Below, piece by piece: positions 10,325 through 22,209 of a DNA stretch of 64,000 nucleotides (the first letter of the stretch is position 1; each line of letters starts with the position of its first letter). The stretch comes from DT-68 sp965263245. GTDB taxonomy: Bacteria > Bacillota_I > Bacilli_A > Mycoplasmatales > Metamycoplasmataceae. Location of the stretch: contig CBDHHR010001146.1 in NCBI GenBank assembly GCA_965263245.1, positions 744,001 to 808,000 on the forward strand, in the 5' to 3' direction. Position numbers and translations under genes: made by a program. A model generated the notes under the pieces. The model saw nothing but the letters and a program-made list of their open reading frames with translations, did no database searches and was not told where the DNA came from.

Positions 10325-10397
10325 ATTATAAAATTGTTCCTTAAAAAAAAAAAAAAGGTTATTTAGTAAGCTAAAAAGCTTATTTTAAAGACTTTAA
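10325..10397 (-). promoter_or_regulatory. T14-tract promoter of repeat surface protein 3
   Basis: Palindrome TTAAAGTCTTTAA (10385-10397), hairpin, T14 (10343-10356), a 12-base spacer (shortest of the set; the GC step after the tract is missing) and TATAAT (10325-10330). Confidence 0.72.
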
Positions 10398-10428
10398 GAT
10401 TTTTTTTAATGAAAAATATTTAAATAAT

Positions 10429-12198
10429 TTAAGATATTCATTTTTTTTGAGTTTTATCATAAACTTGAAGTTTTCCGCTTGATCATCCCATTGCTCAAAG
10501 ATTTTTAGAAGAGTCTTCAAAAATTGTTCCTCATTGACCATTAATAATGTTTGAATCTTTTAATAATCCTGGAACATTAGTAGCATTTTTTCAACTACTT
10601 ACATAACCATTGCCATTTGAATTTGCCCTAAGAACTTGAAGATTAACTTGATTTCCCATTGCTCAAAGGTTTTTAGAAGAATCTTGGAAAAAAACTCAAG
10701 CTGAATTTAACACTTCACGTTTTTTATGTGTTTTTAAATTATTTAATAATCCTTGAGTATTATCATTAACTCATCCCGTAGTTACATAATCATTACCATT
10801 TTGGTTTACTTCAAGAACTTGAGGTTTTCTTGAATAACCTTGTGTTCAAAGGTTACCAAAAAAATCTTGAAAAATTGTTCCGTTGAAATTACGAACAATA
10901 TTTGAATTTTTTAATAATCCTTCATTGGTATTATTAAATCAACCTTCAGTCACATAACCATCACCATTTTCATTTGCTTTAAGAACTTGCAGTTTTGCAC
11001 CATCTCCTACTGTTCAAAGATTGCCAAAAGAATCTTGAAAAATTTTTCCATCAATACCTCTAATAATGTTTGAATTTTTTAATAACAAATCACCAGTATT
11101 TGAATTATTGTCAATTCAAGAAGTTACATAACCATCTTTGTTTTGGTTTATCTTAAGAACTTGCAGTTTTGAACCTTTAGCCATTGCTCATAAGTTACCG
11201 AAAGAATCTTGAAAAATTTCTCCACCTTCACCATTAGTAATATTTGAATTTCTTAATAATTTCCCATTCTCACTATTATCAGTATCTCATGAATTTGCAT
11301 AAGAACCATCTTTATTTTTAACAAGAACTTGCAGTTTTGAACCTTTTCCCGTTGCTCAAAGGTTACCAAAAGAGTCTTGAAAAATTACTCCATAATATCC
11401 ATTAGTAATTAGTGAACTTTGTAATAATTTTTCTCCACCTTCACTGTTATCATTAACTCATGAATTTGCATAAGAACCATTTTTATTTTTAACAAGAACT
11501 TGCAGTTTTGTTCCGCTTCCCATTGCTCAAATGTTTCCAAAATCATCTTCAAAAATAACTCCTCTATTACCATTAACTATATTTGAACCGTTTGTTAAAC
11601 CAGAATTAATAGCTTCTTCTCATTGGATTCCGTCTCTTTTAAGAACCTGCAGTTTTGTTGGTCTATGACCAAATCGACCTTTTCTAGCAAATTCTCCACC
11701 CATTGCTCAAAGGTTTCCAAAAGAATCTTGAATAAAGCTTGAATATCTTCCATCATTAATATTAGAATTTGTTACGATGGCAGAATTTTTGGTTCATAAT
11801 TTTATATCTTTTTCTTTTGTGACATTAACATTAACTAAATCAACTTTATTTTTTAGTTTAATTGTTAAAATTACAGAAGTTTTCTTTCCGGGTTTTAAAT
11901 GTTGAACATTATCGGTAATTTTTAAAAGATCTTGACTATTTAAACTTGGATTTTTTAATTTAAGTTGATTTTTAATCGCTAAAAGTATTTCTGAATCACT
12001 AAAAGTATTTATATCTTTTGCTATTACAAGATTTTTGTTTTTAATTTTTGCTATTATTTCATTAGTAGAAGAAACATCATCATTTTTTTTATTTTCTTTG
12101 TTTGTTAAAAGTGGTATTGTTATTCCTAATGAAAGACCTAAAATTGCCCCTATTCCAATTAAGCTAGTAATAATTTTTTGTTTTTTATTTAATTTCAT
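10429..12198 (-). CDS. Repeat surface protein 4 (first unit of the 1.9-kb tandem array)
   Basis: 589 residues. The start at 12198 (MKLNKKQKII) is preferred over an in-frame ATG 28 codons upstream because AAAGGAAAAAAAG lies directly before it and the upstream codons run into the promoter tract. Anchor helix, short linker (KENKKNDDVSSTNEI), stalk domain, then eight units. Unit 5 from the end has a histidine variant where others have Gln (Trp codon followed by ATG in CATAAG). The C-terminal unit ends with L-Q-V-Y-D-K-T-Q-K-K-W-I-S, shared with proteins 2 and 5-8. It resembles proteins 5 and 6 closely in promoter and stalk. Confidence 0.86.
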
Positions 12199-12234
12199 TC
12201 TTTTTTTCCTTTTTTTAAATATCTTATTTTTCTC

Positions 12235-12310
12235 ATTATAAAATTGTTCTTTGCAAAAAAAAAAAAAAAGCTTATTTAGCAAGCTAAAAAGCTTATTTTA
12301 AAGACTTTAA
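12235..12310 (-). promoter_or_regulatory. T15-tract promoter of repeat surface protein 4
   Basis: As for the others, but the tract is 15 T (12255-12269), the only copy that differs from 14. Spacer 14 bases, TATAAT at 12235-12240, palindrome at 12298-12310. Confidence 0.75.
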
Positions 12311-12341
12311 GATTTTTTTTAATGAAAAATATTTAAATAAT

Positions 12342-14108
12342 TTAAGATATTCATTTTTTTTGAGTTTTATCATAAACTTGAAGTTTTCCTGAATCTCATC
12401 CCATTGATCAAAGATTTTTAGAAGAGTCTTCAAAAATTGTTCCTTTTTGACCATTAATAATGTTTGAATCTTTTAGTAATCCTTCAACATTAGTAGCACT
12501 TTCTCAACTACTTACATAACCATTGCCATTTGAATTTGCCCTAAGAACTTGAAGATTAACTTGATTTCCCATTGCTCAAAGGTTTTTAGAAGAATCTTGG
12601 AAAAAAACTCAAGAATTATTTGAAAGTTCACTGGTTCTATGTGTTTTTAAATTATTTAATAATCCTTGAGTATTATCATTAACTCATCCCGTAGTTACAT
12701 AATCTTTACCATTTTGGTTTACTTCAAGAACTTGAGGTTTTCTTTGATAACCTTGTAGCCAGAGATTTCCAAATGAATCTTGGAAAAATTCTTCATCAAG
12801 TGCACATCTTAAAATATTTGAGTTTAATAATAATCCTTTAGTACTATCATCAGTTCAACCAGTATTTACATAATTATCATCATTTTGATTTATCTTAAGA
12901 ACTTGGGGCTTTGTTCCACTTCCCAATGATCAAAGATTACCAAATGAATCTTGAAAAATTGATCCTTGATAACCATTATTAACGTTTGAGCCTTTTAGTA
13001 ATTTACCATTTTGACTATTATCAACATCTCATGAATCTGCATAAGAACCATCTCTATTTTTGACAAGAACTTGGAGTTTTGAACCTTTAGCCATTGCTCA
13101 AAGGTTACCAGAGTCATCTTGAAAAATTTCTCCACCTTCACCATTAGTAATGTTTGAATTTTTTAATAATTCCCCGTTCTCACTATTATCAACATCTCAT
13201 GAACTTGCATAAGAACCATCTTTATTTTTGACAAGAACTTGGAGTTTTGAACCTTTTCCCATTGCTCAAAGGTTACCAAATGAGTCTTGAAAAATTTTTC
13301 CGTCTTCACCATTAGTAATTAATGAGCCTTGTAATAATTTTTCTCCACCTTCACTATTATCATTAACTCATGAACTTGCATAAGAACCATTTTTATTTTT
13401 AACAAGAACTTGAAGAGATGTTTCTTTTCCCATTGATCAAATGTTCCCAAAATCATCTTCAAAAATAACTCCTCTATTACCATTAACTATATTTGAACCG
13501 TTTGTTAAACCAGAATTAATAGCTTCTTCTCACTGAATTCCGTCTCTTTTAAGAACCTGAAGTTTTGTTGGTTTATAACTTAATCAACCTTTTGGGTCAT
13601 CTTCTCCAGCCATTGACCAAAGATTTCCAGAAGAATCTTGAATAAAGCTTGAATATCTTCCATCATTAATATTAGAATTTGTTACGATGGCAGAATTTTT
13701 AGTTCATAATTTTATATCTTTTTCTTTTGTAACATTAACATTAACTAAATCAATTTTATTTTTTAGTTTAATTGTTAAAATAACAGAAGTTTTCTTTCCG
13801 GGTTTTAAGTGTTGAACATTATCGGTAATTTTTAAAAGATCTTGACTATTTAAACTTGGATTTTTTAATTTAAGTTGGTTTTTAATCGCTAAAAGTATTT
13901 CTGAATCACTAAAAGTATTTACATCTTTTGCTATTACAAGATTTTTGTTTTTAATTTTTGCTATTATTTCATTAGTAGAAGAAACATCATCATTTTTTTT
14001 ATTTTCTCTGTTTGTTAAAAATGGTATTGTTACTCCTAATGAAAGACCTAAAATTACTCCTGCTCCAATTAAGCTAGTAATAATTTTTTGTTTTTTATTT
14101 AATTTCAT
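12342..14108 (-). CDS. Repeat surface protein 5 (tandem array)
   Basis: 588 residues: anchor, stalk domain, eight units. The stalk differs from that of protein 4 at only a few positions. Two units use TGG instead of TGA for the N-L-W tryptophan (near 12756 and 13616), showing that both codons serve. One central unit reads G-N-L-W-L-Q-G-Y-Q-R-K-P-Q-V-L, with Pro in the LQVL strand, a variant that sits in the same place (unit 6) in proteins 2, 5 and 6. Start by AAAGGAAAAAAAG. Role inferred from the family. Confidence 0.86.
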
Positions 14109-14146
14109 TCTTTTTTTCCTTTTTTTTTAAATATCTTATTTTTCTC

Positions 14147-14221
14147 ATTATAAAATTGTTTCTTGCAAAAAAAAAAAAAAGCTTATTTAGCAAGCTAAAA
14201 AGCTTATTTTAAAGACTTTAA
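14147..14221 (-). promoter_or_regulatory. T14-tract promoter of repeat surface protein 5
   Basis: T14 at 14167-14180, 14-base spacer, TATAAT at 14147-14152, palindrome at 14209-14221, hairpin TTTAGC/GCTAAA between them. Confidence 0.75.
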
Positions 14222-14252
14222 GATTTTTTTTAATTAAAAATATTTAAATAAT

Positions 14253-16019
14253 TTAGGATATTCATTTTTTTTGAGTTTTATCATAAACTTGAAGTTTTCC
14301 TAAATCTCATCCCATCGATCAAAGGTTTTTAGAAGAGTCTTCAAAAATTGTTCCTTTTTGACCATTAATAATGTTTGAATCTTTTAATAATCCTTCAACA
14401 TTAGTAGCACTTTCTCAACTACTTACATAACCATTGCCATTTGAATTTGCCCTAAGAACTTGAAGATTAACTTGATTTCCCATTGCTCAAAGGTTTTTAG
14501 AAGAATCTTGGAAAAAAACTCAAGAATTATTTGAAAGTTCACTGGCTCTATGTGTTTTTAAATTATTTAATAATCCTTGAGTATTATCATTAACTCATCC
14601 CGTAGTTACATAATCTTTACCGTTTTGGTTTACTTCAAGAACTTGAGGTTTTCTTTGATAACCTTGTAGTCAGAGATTTCCAAATGAATCTTGGAAAAAT
14701 TCTTCATCAAGTGCACATCTTAAAATATTTGAGTTTAATAATAATCCTTTAGCACTATTATCAGTTCAACCAGTATTTACATAATTATCATCATTTTGAT
14801 TTATCTTAAGAACTTGGGGCTTTGTTCCTCTTCCCAATGATCAAAGATTACCAAATGAATCTTGAAAAATTGATCCTTGATAACCATTATTAACGTTTGA
14901 ACCTTTTAGTAATTTACCATTTTGACTATTATCAACATCTCATGAATCTGCATAAAAACCATCTTTATTTTTGACAAGAACTTGGAGTTTTGAACCTTTA
15001 GCCATTGCTCAAAGGTTACCAGAGTCATCTTGAAAAATTTCTCCACCTTCACCATTAGTAATGTTTGATCATTTTAATAATTTCCCGTTCTCACTATTAT
15101 CAACATCTCATGAACTTGCATAAGAACCATTTTTATTTTTGACAAGAACTTGGAGTTTTGAACCTTTTCCCATTGCTCAAAGGTTACCAAATGAGTCTTG
15201 AAAAATTTTTCCGTCTTCACCATTAGTAATTAATGAGCCTTGTAATAATTTTTCTCCACCTTCACTGTTATCATTAACTCATGAACTTGCATAAGAACCA
15301 TTTTTATTTTTAACAAGAACTTGCAGTTTTGTTCTTGTTCCCATTGATCAAATGTTTCCAAAATCATCTTCAAAAATAACTCCTCTATTACCATTAACTA
15401 TATTTGAACCATTTGTTAAACTGGAATTAATAGCTTCTTCTCATTGGATTCCGTCTCTTTTAAGAACCTGAAGTTTTGTTGGATTATGACCACTTCTACC
15501 TTTTGTAGCAAATTCACCACCCATTGATCAAAGGTTTCCGGAAGAGTCTTGAATAAAGCTTGAATATCTTCCATCATCAATATTAGAATTTGTTACAATG
15601 GCAGAATTTTTGGTTCATAATTTTATATCTTTTTCTTTTGTGACGTTAACATTAACTAAATCAACTTTATTTTTTAGTTTAATTGTTAAAATAACAGAAG
15701 TTTTCTTTCCGGGTTTTAAGTGTTGAATATTATCGGTAATTTTTAAAAGATCTTGACTATTTAAACTTGGATTTTTTAATTTAAGTTGATTTTTAATCGC
15801 TAAAAGTATTTCTGAATCACTAAAAGTATTTACATCTTTTACTATTACAAGATTTTTGTTTTTAATTTTTGCTATTATTTCACTAGTAGAAGAAACATCA
15901 TCATTTTTTTTATTTTCTTTATTTGTTAAAAGTGGTAATGATATTCCTAGTGAAAGACCTAAAATTGCTCCTGTTCCAATTAAGCTAATGATAATTTTTT
16001 GTTTTTTATTTAATTTCAT
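14253..16019 (-). CDS. Repeat surface protein 6 (tandem array)
   Basis: 588 residues, the closest relative of protein 5: the same order of eight units, the same variant unit 6 and the same C-terminal tail (stop codon context TCC-TAA rather than TCT-TAA). The first unit differs, carrying a short glycine/lysine insert in the loop between G-N-L-W and L-Q-V-L, a position where every member of the array is different. That makes this loop a candidate exposed variable site. Anchor and stalk are as in the array consensus. Confidence 0.86.
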
Positions 16020-16051
16020 TTTTTCCTTTTTTCAATAATTTATTTTTAATC

Positions 16052-16126
16052 ATTATAAAATGTCTCTTTGCAAAAAAAAAAAAAAGCTTATTTAGCAAGC
16101 TAAAAAGCTTATTTTAAAGACCTTAA
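16052..16126 (-). promoter_or_regulatory. T14-tract promoter of repeat surface protein 6
   Basis: T14 at 16072-16085, 14-base spacer, TATAAT at 16052-16057. The palindrome at 16114-16126 has one mismatch (TTAAAGACCTTAA on the plus strand). Confidence 0.72.
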
Positions 16127-16157
16127 GATTTTTTTTAATCAAAAATATTTAAATAAT

Positions 16158-17921
16158 TTAAGATATTCATTTTTTTTGAGTTTTATCATAAACTTGAAGT
16201 TTATCCATAAAACCTATTGTTCAAAGATTTTTAGAAGAATCTTCAAAAACCAATCCTCCTTGACCTGAAACGAGGTTAGACTCTGTTAAAAGTTGTTCTT
16301 GATTTTTATCATCTTTTCAAGAAGCTTCATAACCATTACCGCTTTGGTTTACTTTAAGAAGTTGGAGTTTTGTTCCTTCGCCCATTGCCCAAAGGTTTTT
16401 AGAAGAATCTTGAAAAAAAGTTCAATTTAAATTTATTCCGATTTCGGTAGGACTATATGATTTTAAATTATTTAATAATCCTGCTTGAGTATTATCATTA
16501 ATTCATGAACTATCATAAGAACCATTTTTGTTTTTAGCAAGAACTTGGGGTTGTTTTTTTCCATTTCCACAAGTTCAAAGATTTCCGAAAACATCTTGGA
16601 AAATTACTCCTTTTCAACCATCAGTAATATTTGAATTTCTCAATAATCCGTTACTATCACTAGCATTATTGCTATCTCATGAACTTGCATAAGAACCATC
16701 TTCTTTTTTAACAAGAACTTGGAGTTTTGAATTATTTGACATTGTTCAAAGGTTTCCAAAAGAATCCTGAAAAATTACTCCACCTTCTCCATCGTTAACC
16801 TGAGAATTTTTTAATAATAAATCACCATTTTGAGTATTATCATTAACTCAACCAGTATTTACATAACCTGTATAACTTTTAGAATTTTTTTTAAGAACTT
16901 GGAGTCTTGTTCCTTCGCCCATTGCTCAAAGGTTTCCAAAGGAGTCTTGAAAAATTGTTCCTCAATAACCACTAGTGATGTTTGAATTTTTAAGTAATTG
17001 ACCATCTTGAGCATTATTAGTATTTCATGAACTTGCATAAGAACCATCTTTATTTTTGACAAGAACTTGGAGTTTTGAACCTTTACCCATTGCTCAAAGG
17101 TTACCAAAAGAATCCTGAAAAAGAATTCCCCCAGTTCCATCAGTTATTTTTGAACCTTTTAATAATTTTTCTCCATTTTCATTGTTATCATTAGTTCATG
17201 AATCTGCAAAAGTACCATCTTTATTTTTTGCAAGAACTTGGAGTTTTGTACCAGCACCCATTGATCAAAGGTTTCCAAAATCATCTTCAAAAATAGTTCC
17301 CTTTGTTCCATCATTTATGTTTGAACCATTTGTTAATCCATTTTCTTTATCACTTTCTCATTGTGTTCCGTCTCTTTTGAGAACTTGAAGAGTTGTTTTA
17401 TTTATATGACCACCAAAACCTTTAGCTCCCATTGCTCAAAGATTTCCGGAAGAATCTTGAATAAAACTTGAAAATCTTCCATCAAGCATATTAGAATTTG
17501 TTACAATAGCAGAATTTTTGGTTCATAATTCTACATTTTTTTCTTTTGTCACATCAACATTAACTTCGTCAGTTTCATTGTTTGATTTGATTGTTAAAAT
17601 AACAGAAGTTTTCTTACCTGGCTTTAAATGTCAAACGTTATCTATAATTTTTGAAAGATCATCTTTAACTAAACTTGAATTTTGATTTTTAAGTTGATTT
17701 TTGATTGCTAAAAGTATTTCAGAATCACTAAAAGTATTTACATTTTTTGGTATTTTAAAAACTCTATTTTTAATTTTTGCCTTTATTTCTGCAACAATTT
17801 TTTTATCATAATTAATTTCATCTTTTGCTAAAAGTGGTAACGATATTCCAAGCGAAAGACCTAAAACTACTCCTACACTTCCTAAAGTAATAAATATTTT
17901 ATGTTTTTTTGTTAATTTCAT
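16158..17921 (-). CDS. Repeat surface protein 7 (tandem array)
   Basis: 587 residues. Anchor helix (MKLTKKHKIFITLGSVGVVLG...), a shorter linker, then a stalk variant beginning V-A-E-I-K-A-K-I-K-N-R-V-F-K-I-P. Eight units follow, for example GNLWAMGAKG, GNLWSMGAGT, GNLWAMGKGS, GNLWTCGNGK and KNLWTIGFMD. One unit contains a cysteine (T-C-G), rare in the family. It is nearly identical over its whole length, promoter included, to protein 8, so the pair arose by a recent 1.9-kb duplication or is kept alike by conversion. Confidence 0.86.
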
Positions 17922-17957
17922 TTTGCTTTTTCCCTTTTTTAAAAATTATTTTTTATC

Positions 17958-18032
17958 ATTATAAAATGTTTCCTTGCAAAAAAAAAAAAAAGTTTATTTA
18001 GGTGACTAAAAAGCTTATTTTAAAGACTTTAA
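17958..18032 (-). promoter_or_regulatory. T14-tract promoter of repeat surface protein 7
   Basis: T14 at 17978-17991, 14-base spacer, TATAAT at 17958-17963, palindrome at 18020-18032. The hairpin here is TTTAGTCACCTAAA-like rather than TTTAGCTTGCTAAA. Confidence 0.72.
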
Positions 18033-18062
18033 GATTTTTTTTAATAAAAATATTTAAATAAT

Positions 18063-19826
18063 TTAAGATATTCATTTTTTTTGAGTTTTATCATAAACTT
18101 GAAGTTTATCCATAAAACCTATTGTTCAAAGGTTTTTAGAAGAATCTTCAAAAACTAATCCTCCTTGACCTGAAACGAGGTTAGATTCTGTTAAAAGTTG
18201 TTCTTGATTTTTATTATCTTTTCAAGAAGCTTCATAACCATTACCACTTTGGTTTACTTTAAGAAGTTGGAGTTTTGTTCCTTCGCCCATTGCTCAAAGG
18301 TTTTTAGAAGAATCTTGAAAAAAAGTTCAATTTAAATTTATTCCGATTTCGGTAGGACTATATGATTTTAAATTATTTAATAATCCTGCTTGAGTATTAT
18401 CATTAATTCATGAACTTGCATAAGAACCATTTTTGTTTTTAGCAAGAACTTGGGGTTGTTGTTTCCCGTATCCGCAAGTTCAAAGATTTCCAAAAGCATC
18501 TTGGAAAATTACTCCTTTTCAACCATCAATAATATTTGAATTTCTCAATAATCCGTTACTATCACTAGCATTATTGCTATCTCATGAACTTGCATAAGCA
18601 CCATCTTCTTTTTTAACAAGAACTTGGAGCTTTGAATCATTTGACATTATTCAAAGGTTTCCAAAAGAGTCTTGAAAAATTACTCCACCTTCACCATTAT
18701 TAACCTCAGAATTTTTTAATAATAAATCACCATTTTGAGTATTATCATTAACTCAACCAGTATTTACATAACCTGTATAACTTTTAGAATTTGTTTTAAG
18801 AACTTGGAGTTTTGTATCAGCTCCCATTGCTCAAAGGTTTCCAAAGGAGTCTTGAAAAATTGTTCCTCAATAACCATTAGTAATGTTTGAATTTTTAAGT
18901 AATTGACCATCTTGAGCATTATTAGTATTTCATGAACTTGCATAAGAACCATTTTTGGTTTTTAGAAGAACTTGGAGTTTTGAACCTTTACCCATTGCTC
19001 AAAGGTTACCAAAAGAATCCTGAAAAAGAATTCCCCCAGTTCCATCAGTTATTTTTGAACCTTTTAATAATTTTTCTCCATTTTCATTGTTATCATTAGT
19101 TCATGAATCTGCAAAAGTACCATCTTTATTTTTTGCAAGAACTTGGAGTTTTGTACCAGCACCCATTGATCAAAGGTTTCCAAAATCATCCTCAAAAATA
19201 GTTCCCTTTGTTCCATCATTTATGTTTGAACCATTTGTTAATCCATTTTCTTTATCACTTTCTCATTGTGTTCCGTCTCTTTTGAGAACTTGAAGAGTTG
19301 TTTTGTTTATATTACCACCAAAACCTTTAGCTCCCATTGCTCAAAGATTTCCGGAAGAATCTTGAATAAAAATTGAAAATCTTCCATCAAGCATATTAGA
19401 ATTTGTTACAATGGCAGAATTTTTGGTTCATAATTCTACATTTTTTTCTTTTGTCACATCAATATTAACTTCGTCAGTCTCATTGTTTGATTTGATTGTT
19501 AAAATAACAGAAGTTTTCTTGCCTGGTTTTAAATGTCAAACGTTATCAGTAATTTTTGAAAGATCATCTTTAACTAAACTTGAATTTTGAATTTTAAGTT
19601 GATTTTTGATTGCTAAAAGTATTTCAGAATCACTAAAAGTATTTACATTTTTTGGTATTTTAAAAACTCTATTTTTAATTTTTGCTTTTATTTCTGCAAC
19701 AATTTTTTTATCATAATTAATTTCATCTTTTGCTAAAAGTGGTAACGATATTCCAAGCGAAAGACCTAAAACTACCCCTACACTTCCTAAAGTAATAAAT
19801 ATTTTATGTTTTTTTGTTAATTTCAT
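18063..19826 (-). CDS. Repeat surface protein 8 (tandem array, near-copy of protein 7)
   Basis: 587 residues, near-identical to protein 7. Differences are scattered single codons (for example N-N-S-K/N-D-S-K in one unit, D-N-V with T versus I before it in the stalk, and K-G/A-P changes in inter-unit loops). Two whole stretches of several hundred bases around 19050-19300 and 17140-17400 are the same apart from a base or two, and are thus sites for homologous recombination. Eight units, anchor and stalk as described for protein 7. Confidence 0.86.
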
Positions 19827-19862
19827 TTTGCTTTTTCCCTTTTTTAAAAATTATTTTTTATC

Positions 19863-19936
19863 ATTATAAAATGTTTCCTTCCAAAAAAAAAAAAAAGTTT
19901 ATTTAGGTGACTAAAAAGCTAATTTTAAAGGGTTTA
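19863..19936 (-). promoter_or_regulatory. T14-tract promoter of repeat surface protein 8
   Basis: T14 at 19883-19896, 14-base spacer, TATAAT at 19863-19868. The upstream palindrome is degraded (TTAAAGGGTTTAG on the plus strand). The base step after the tract is GGAAGG instead of GCAAGG. Confidence 0.7.
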
Positions 19937-20063
19937 GATTTTTTTTAACAAAAAATAAATAAATGATAATAATTATTATTTTAATTTTAAAATTGGAGTT
20001 TTGCTATCAATGTTTTAAAAATTTTTAAACAATTTATTTTTACAATTGTAAAATTTTCTTTAC

Positions 20064-20099
20064 AAAAAAAGCTTATTTAGTTTGATAAATAAGCTTTTT
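20064..20099 (-). terminator. Terminator of repeat surface protein 9
   Basis: On the minus strand AAAAGCTTATTT pairs with AAATAAGCTTTT around a short loop, followed by T7. Beyond it (19940-20060) lies a degenerate promoter-like stretch that reappears at 21960-22050. Confidence 0.7.
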
Positions 20100-20111
20100 A
20101 AAAATTAATTA

Positions 20112-21803
20112 TTAATCTTGTCATGAATCTACATAACCATCACCTTTTGAATTTACTTTAAGAACTTGAAGTCTTTCTCAAGCATTAATTGCTCAAAGGT
20201 TTTTAAATGAATCTTGGAAGATTGTTCCGTATTCACCATCAAGAATATTTGAACCTTTTAATAATGGATCACCAGTTGTTGGATCGTTATTAGAAGTTCA
20301 ACCTGTAGTAACATAACCATCACCATTTGAATTTACTTTAAGAACTTGAAGAGGTGTTCCGTCTCTCATTGCTCAAAGGTTTTTAAATTGATCTTGGAAG
20401 ATTATTCCGTATTCACCAGAATCGTTGCTACCACTAATATACTTTCAGTTTTCAAATGAACCATCTAATCAGTTTTGATATGTACCTTGTGAAACCACTT
20501 CTCCATTATCATTAATAATATTTGAACCTTTTAATAATGGATCACCACTTGTTGGATCGTTATTAGAAGTTCAACCTGTAGTAACATAACCATCACCATC
20601 TGAATTTACTTTAAGAACTTGAAGTTTTTCTCAAGCACCCATTGCCCAAAGGTTTTTGAATTCATCTTGGAAGATTGTTCCGGCTCCACCATAAACAATA
20701 TTTGAACCTTTTAATAATGGATCACCACTTGTTGAATCGTTATTAGAAGTTCAACCTGTAGTGACATAACCATCACCATCTGAATTTACTTTAAGAACTT
20801 GAAGAGGTGTTCCGTTTCCCATTGCCCAAAGATTTTTAAATTCATCTTGAAAGATTGTCCCGCTTTCACCATAAACAATATTTGAACCTCTTAATAATGG
20901 ATCGCTACTTGTTGGAGTGTTATTAGAAGTTAAACCTGTAGTAACTCAACCTGTAGTAACATAATCATCACCATCTGAATTTACTTTAAGAACTTGAAGA
21001 GGTGTTTCGCGTCCCATTGTTCAAAGGTTTTTAAATTCATCTTGGAAAATCACTCCTCCTTCACCATCAACAATATTTGAGTTTTTTAATAATGCTTCCC
21101 CGCTTGTTGGATTGTTATTAGAAGTTCAACTATTAGAAGTTCAACCTGTAGTGACATAACCATCACCATCTGAATTTACTTTAAGAACTTGAAGAGGTGC
21201 TCCATTTTGCATTGTTCAAAGGTTTTTAAATTTATCTTGAAAGATTGTTACTCTTTCACCATAAACAATATTTGAACCTTTTAATAATGGATCACTAGTT
21301 GCTCCATGGTCCTTTAATCAATAATTTATTTTAATAGAAGTTCAACCTGTAGTGACATAACCATCACCTTTTGAATTTACTTTAAGAACTTGAAGAGATG
21401 TTCCGCGTCCCACTGTTCAAAGGTTTTTAAATTCATCTTGGAAAATCACTCCTCCTTCACCATCAACAATATTTGAGTTTTTTAATAATGCTTCACTATT
21501 TGTATTGTCATTATTAGAAGTTCAACCAGTATCTACATATTTATTTTTAGAATCATTTATTTTAAGAACTTGAAGAGATGTTCCATCGCCCATTGTTCAA
21601 ATGTTTTTAAATTTATCTTGAAAAATTACTACATTACCTTCATTAGTAATATTTGAATTTTTTAATAAATTGATTTCTGATAATTCGTTTGGTTTGTTTG
21701 TTTCACTTTCTTTATTATTTATAACAATGATTGGAACAGCAATTGCAGTAGCTAAAACTCCTAATCCAGCTGTTAATAAAATAATTTTTTTCGTTTTTTC
21801 CAT
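20112..21803 (-). CDS. Repeat surface protein 9 (short, anchor directly joined to eight units)
   Basis: 563 residues. Anchor helix at ~6-28, a ~20-residue acidic linker, no stalk domain, then eight units. Inter-unit loops are unusual: G-W-T-S-N-S-W-T-S-N-N near 21117-21146 and G-W-V-T-T-G-L-T-S-N-N near 20925-20963 are in-frame tandem duplications of 15-18 bases, and one loop has ~30 extra residues rich in Trp, Asn and Gly (20417-20520). Q-V-L-K-V-N-S-D-G-D-G-Y-V-T-T-G-W is repeated nearly verbatim. AAGGGAG lies before the ATG, a stronger ribosome site than in most relatives. Ends G-Y-V-D-S-W-Q-D. Confidence 0.86.
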
Positions 21804-21839
21804 AATATTTATATTCTCCCTTAATTTTTTACCGTTTTA

Positions 21840-21914
21840 ATTATAAAAACAATTCCTTGCAAAAAAAAAAAAAAGTTTGTTTAGGTGACTAAAAAGCTAA
21901 TTTTAAAGGGTTTA
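21840..21914 (-). promoter_or_regulatory. T14-tract promoter of repeat surface protein 9
   Basis: T14 at 21861-21874, 15-base spacer, TATAAT at 21840-21845. The upstream palindrome is degraded as in gene 8. Confidence 0.72.
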
Positions 21915-22054
21915 GATTTTTTTTAACTAAAAATAAATAAATGATAATAATTATTATTTTAATTTTAAAATTAATTTTAAACTTGAAATTTTGCTATCAA
22001 TGTTTCAAAAATTTTTAAACAATTTATTTTTATAATTATAAAATTTTTCTTTAC

Positions 22055-22086
22055 AAAAAAAGCTTATTTGAGAAAATAAGCTTTTT
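22055..22086 (-). terminator. Terminator of repeat surface protein 10
   Basis: Minus-strand AAGCTTATTTT/AAATAAGCTT hairpin followed by T7. It lies after the decayed unit and so marks the gene's original 3' end. Confidence 0.7.
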
Positions 22087-22100
22087 AAAAATTAATTATT

Positions 22101-22209
22101 AATCTTGTCATGAATTTACATAACCATTTTTTAGAAGTGTTAGTTTTAAGAACTTGAAGAGTTGTTCCGTTTCCTATTGCTTAAAGGTTTTTAAATTCAT
22201 CTTGAAAAA
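22101..22209 (-). pseudogene. Decayed ninth unit behind repeat surface protein 10
   Basis: On the minus strand, after the in-frame stop at 22210-22212, a shifted frame still encodes I-F-Q-D-E-F-K-N-L, then TAA where Trp (TGA) should stand, then A-I-G-N-G-T-T-L-Q-V-L-K and a second frameshift. This is a former repeat unit lost by at least two indels and one nonsense change. Confidence 0.8.

Larger units (their letters stand above)
10429..19896 (-). repeat. Tandem array of five ~1.9-kb surface-protein units
   Basis: Start codons lie at 12198, 14108, 16019, 17921 and 19826, so the period is 1910, 1911, 1902 and 1905 bases. Each unit holds one complete gene plus its terminator hairpin, T tract and promoter. 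Units 4-6 form one subgroup and 7-8 another. Confidence 0.85.

Noticed and set aside
12199..12282. 28-codon N-terminal extension of surface protein 4
   Set aside because: It reads through the ribosome site, the -10 box and into the T tract; relatives start at the equivalent of 12198.
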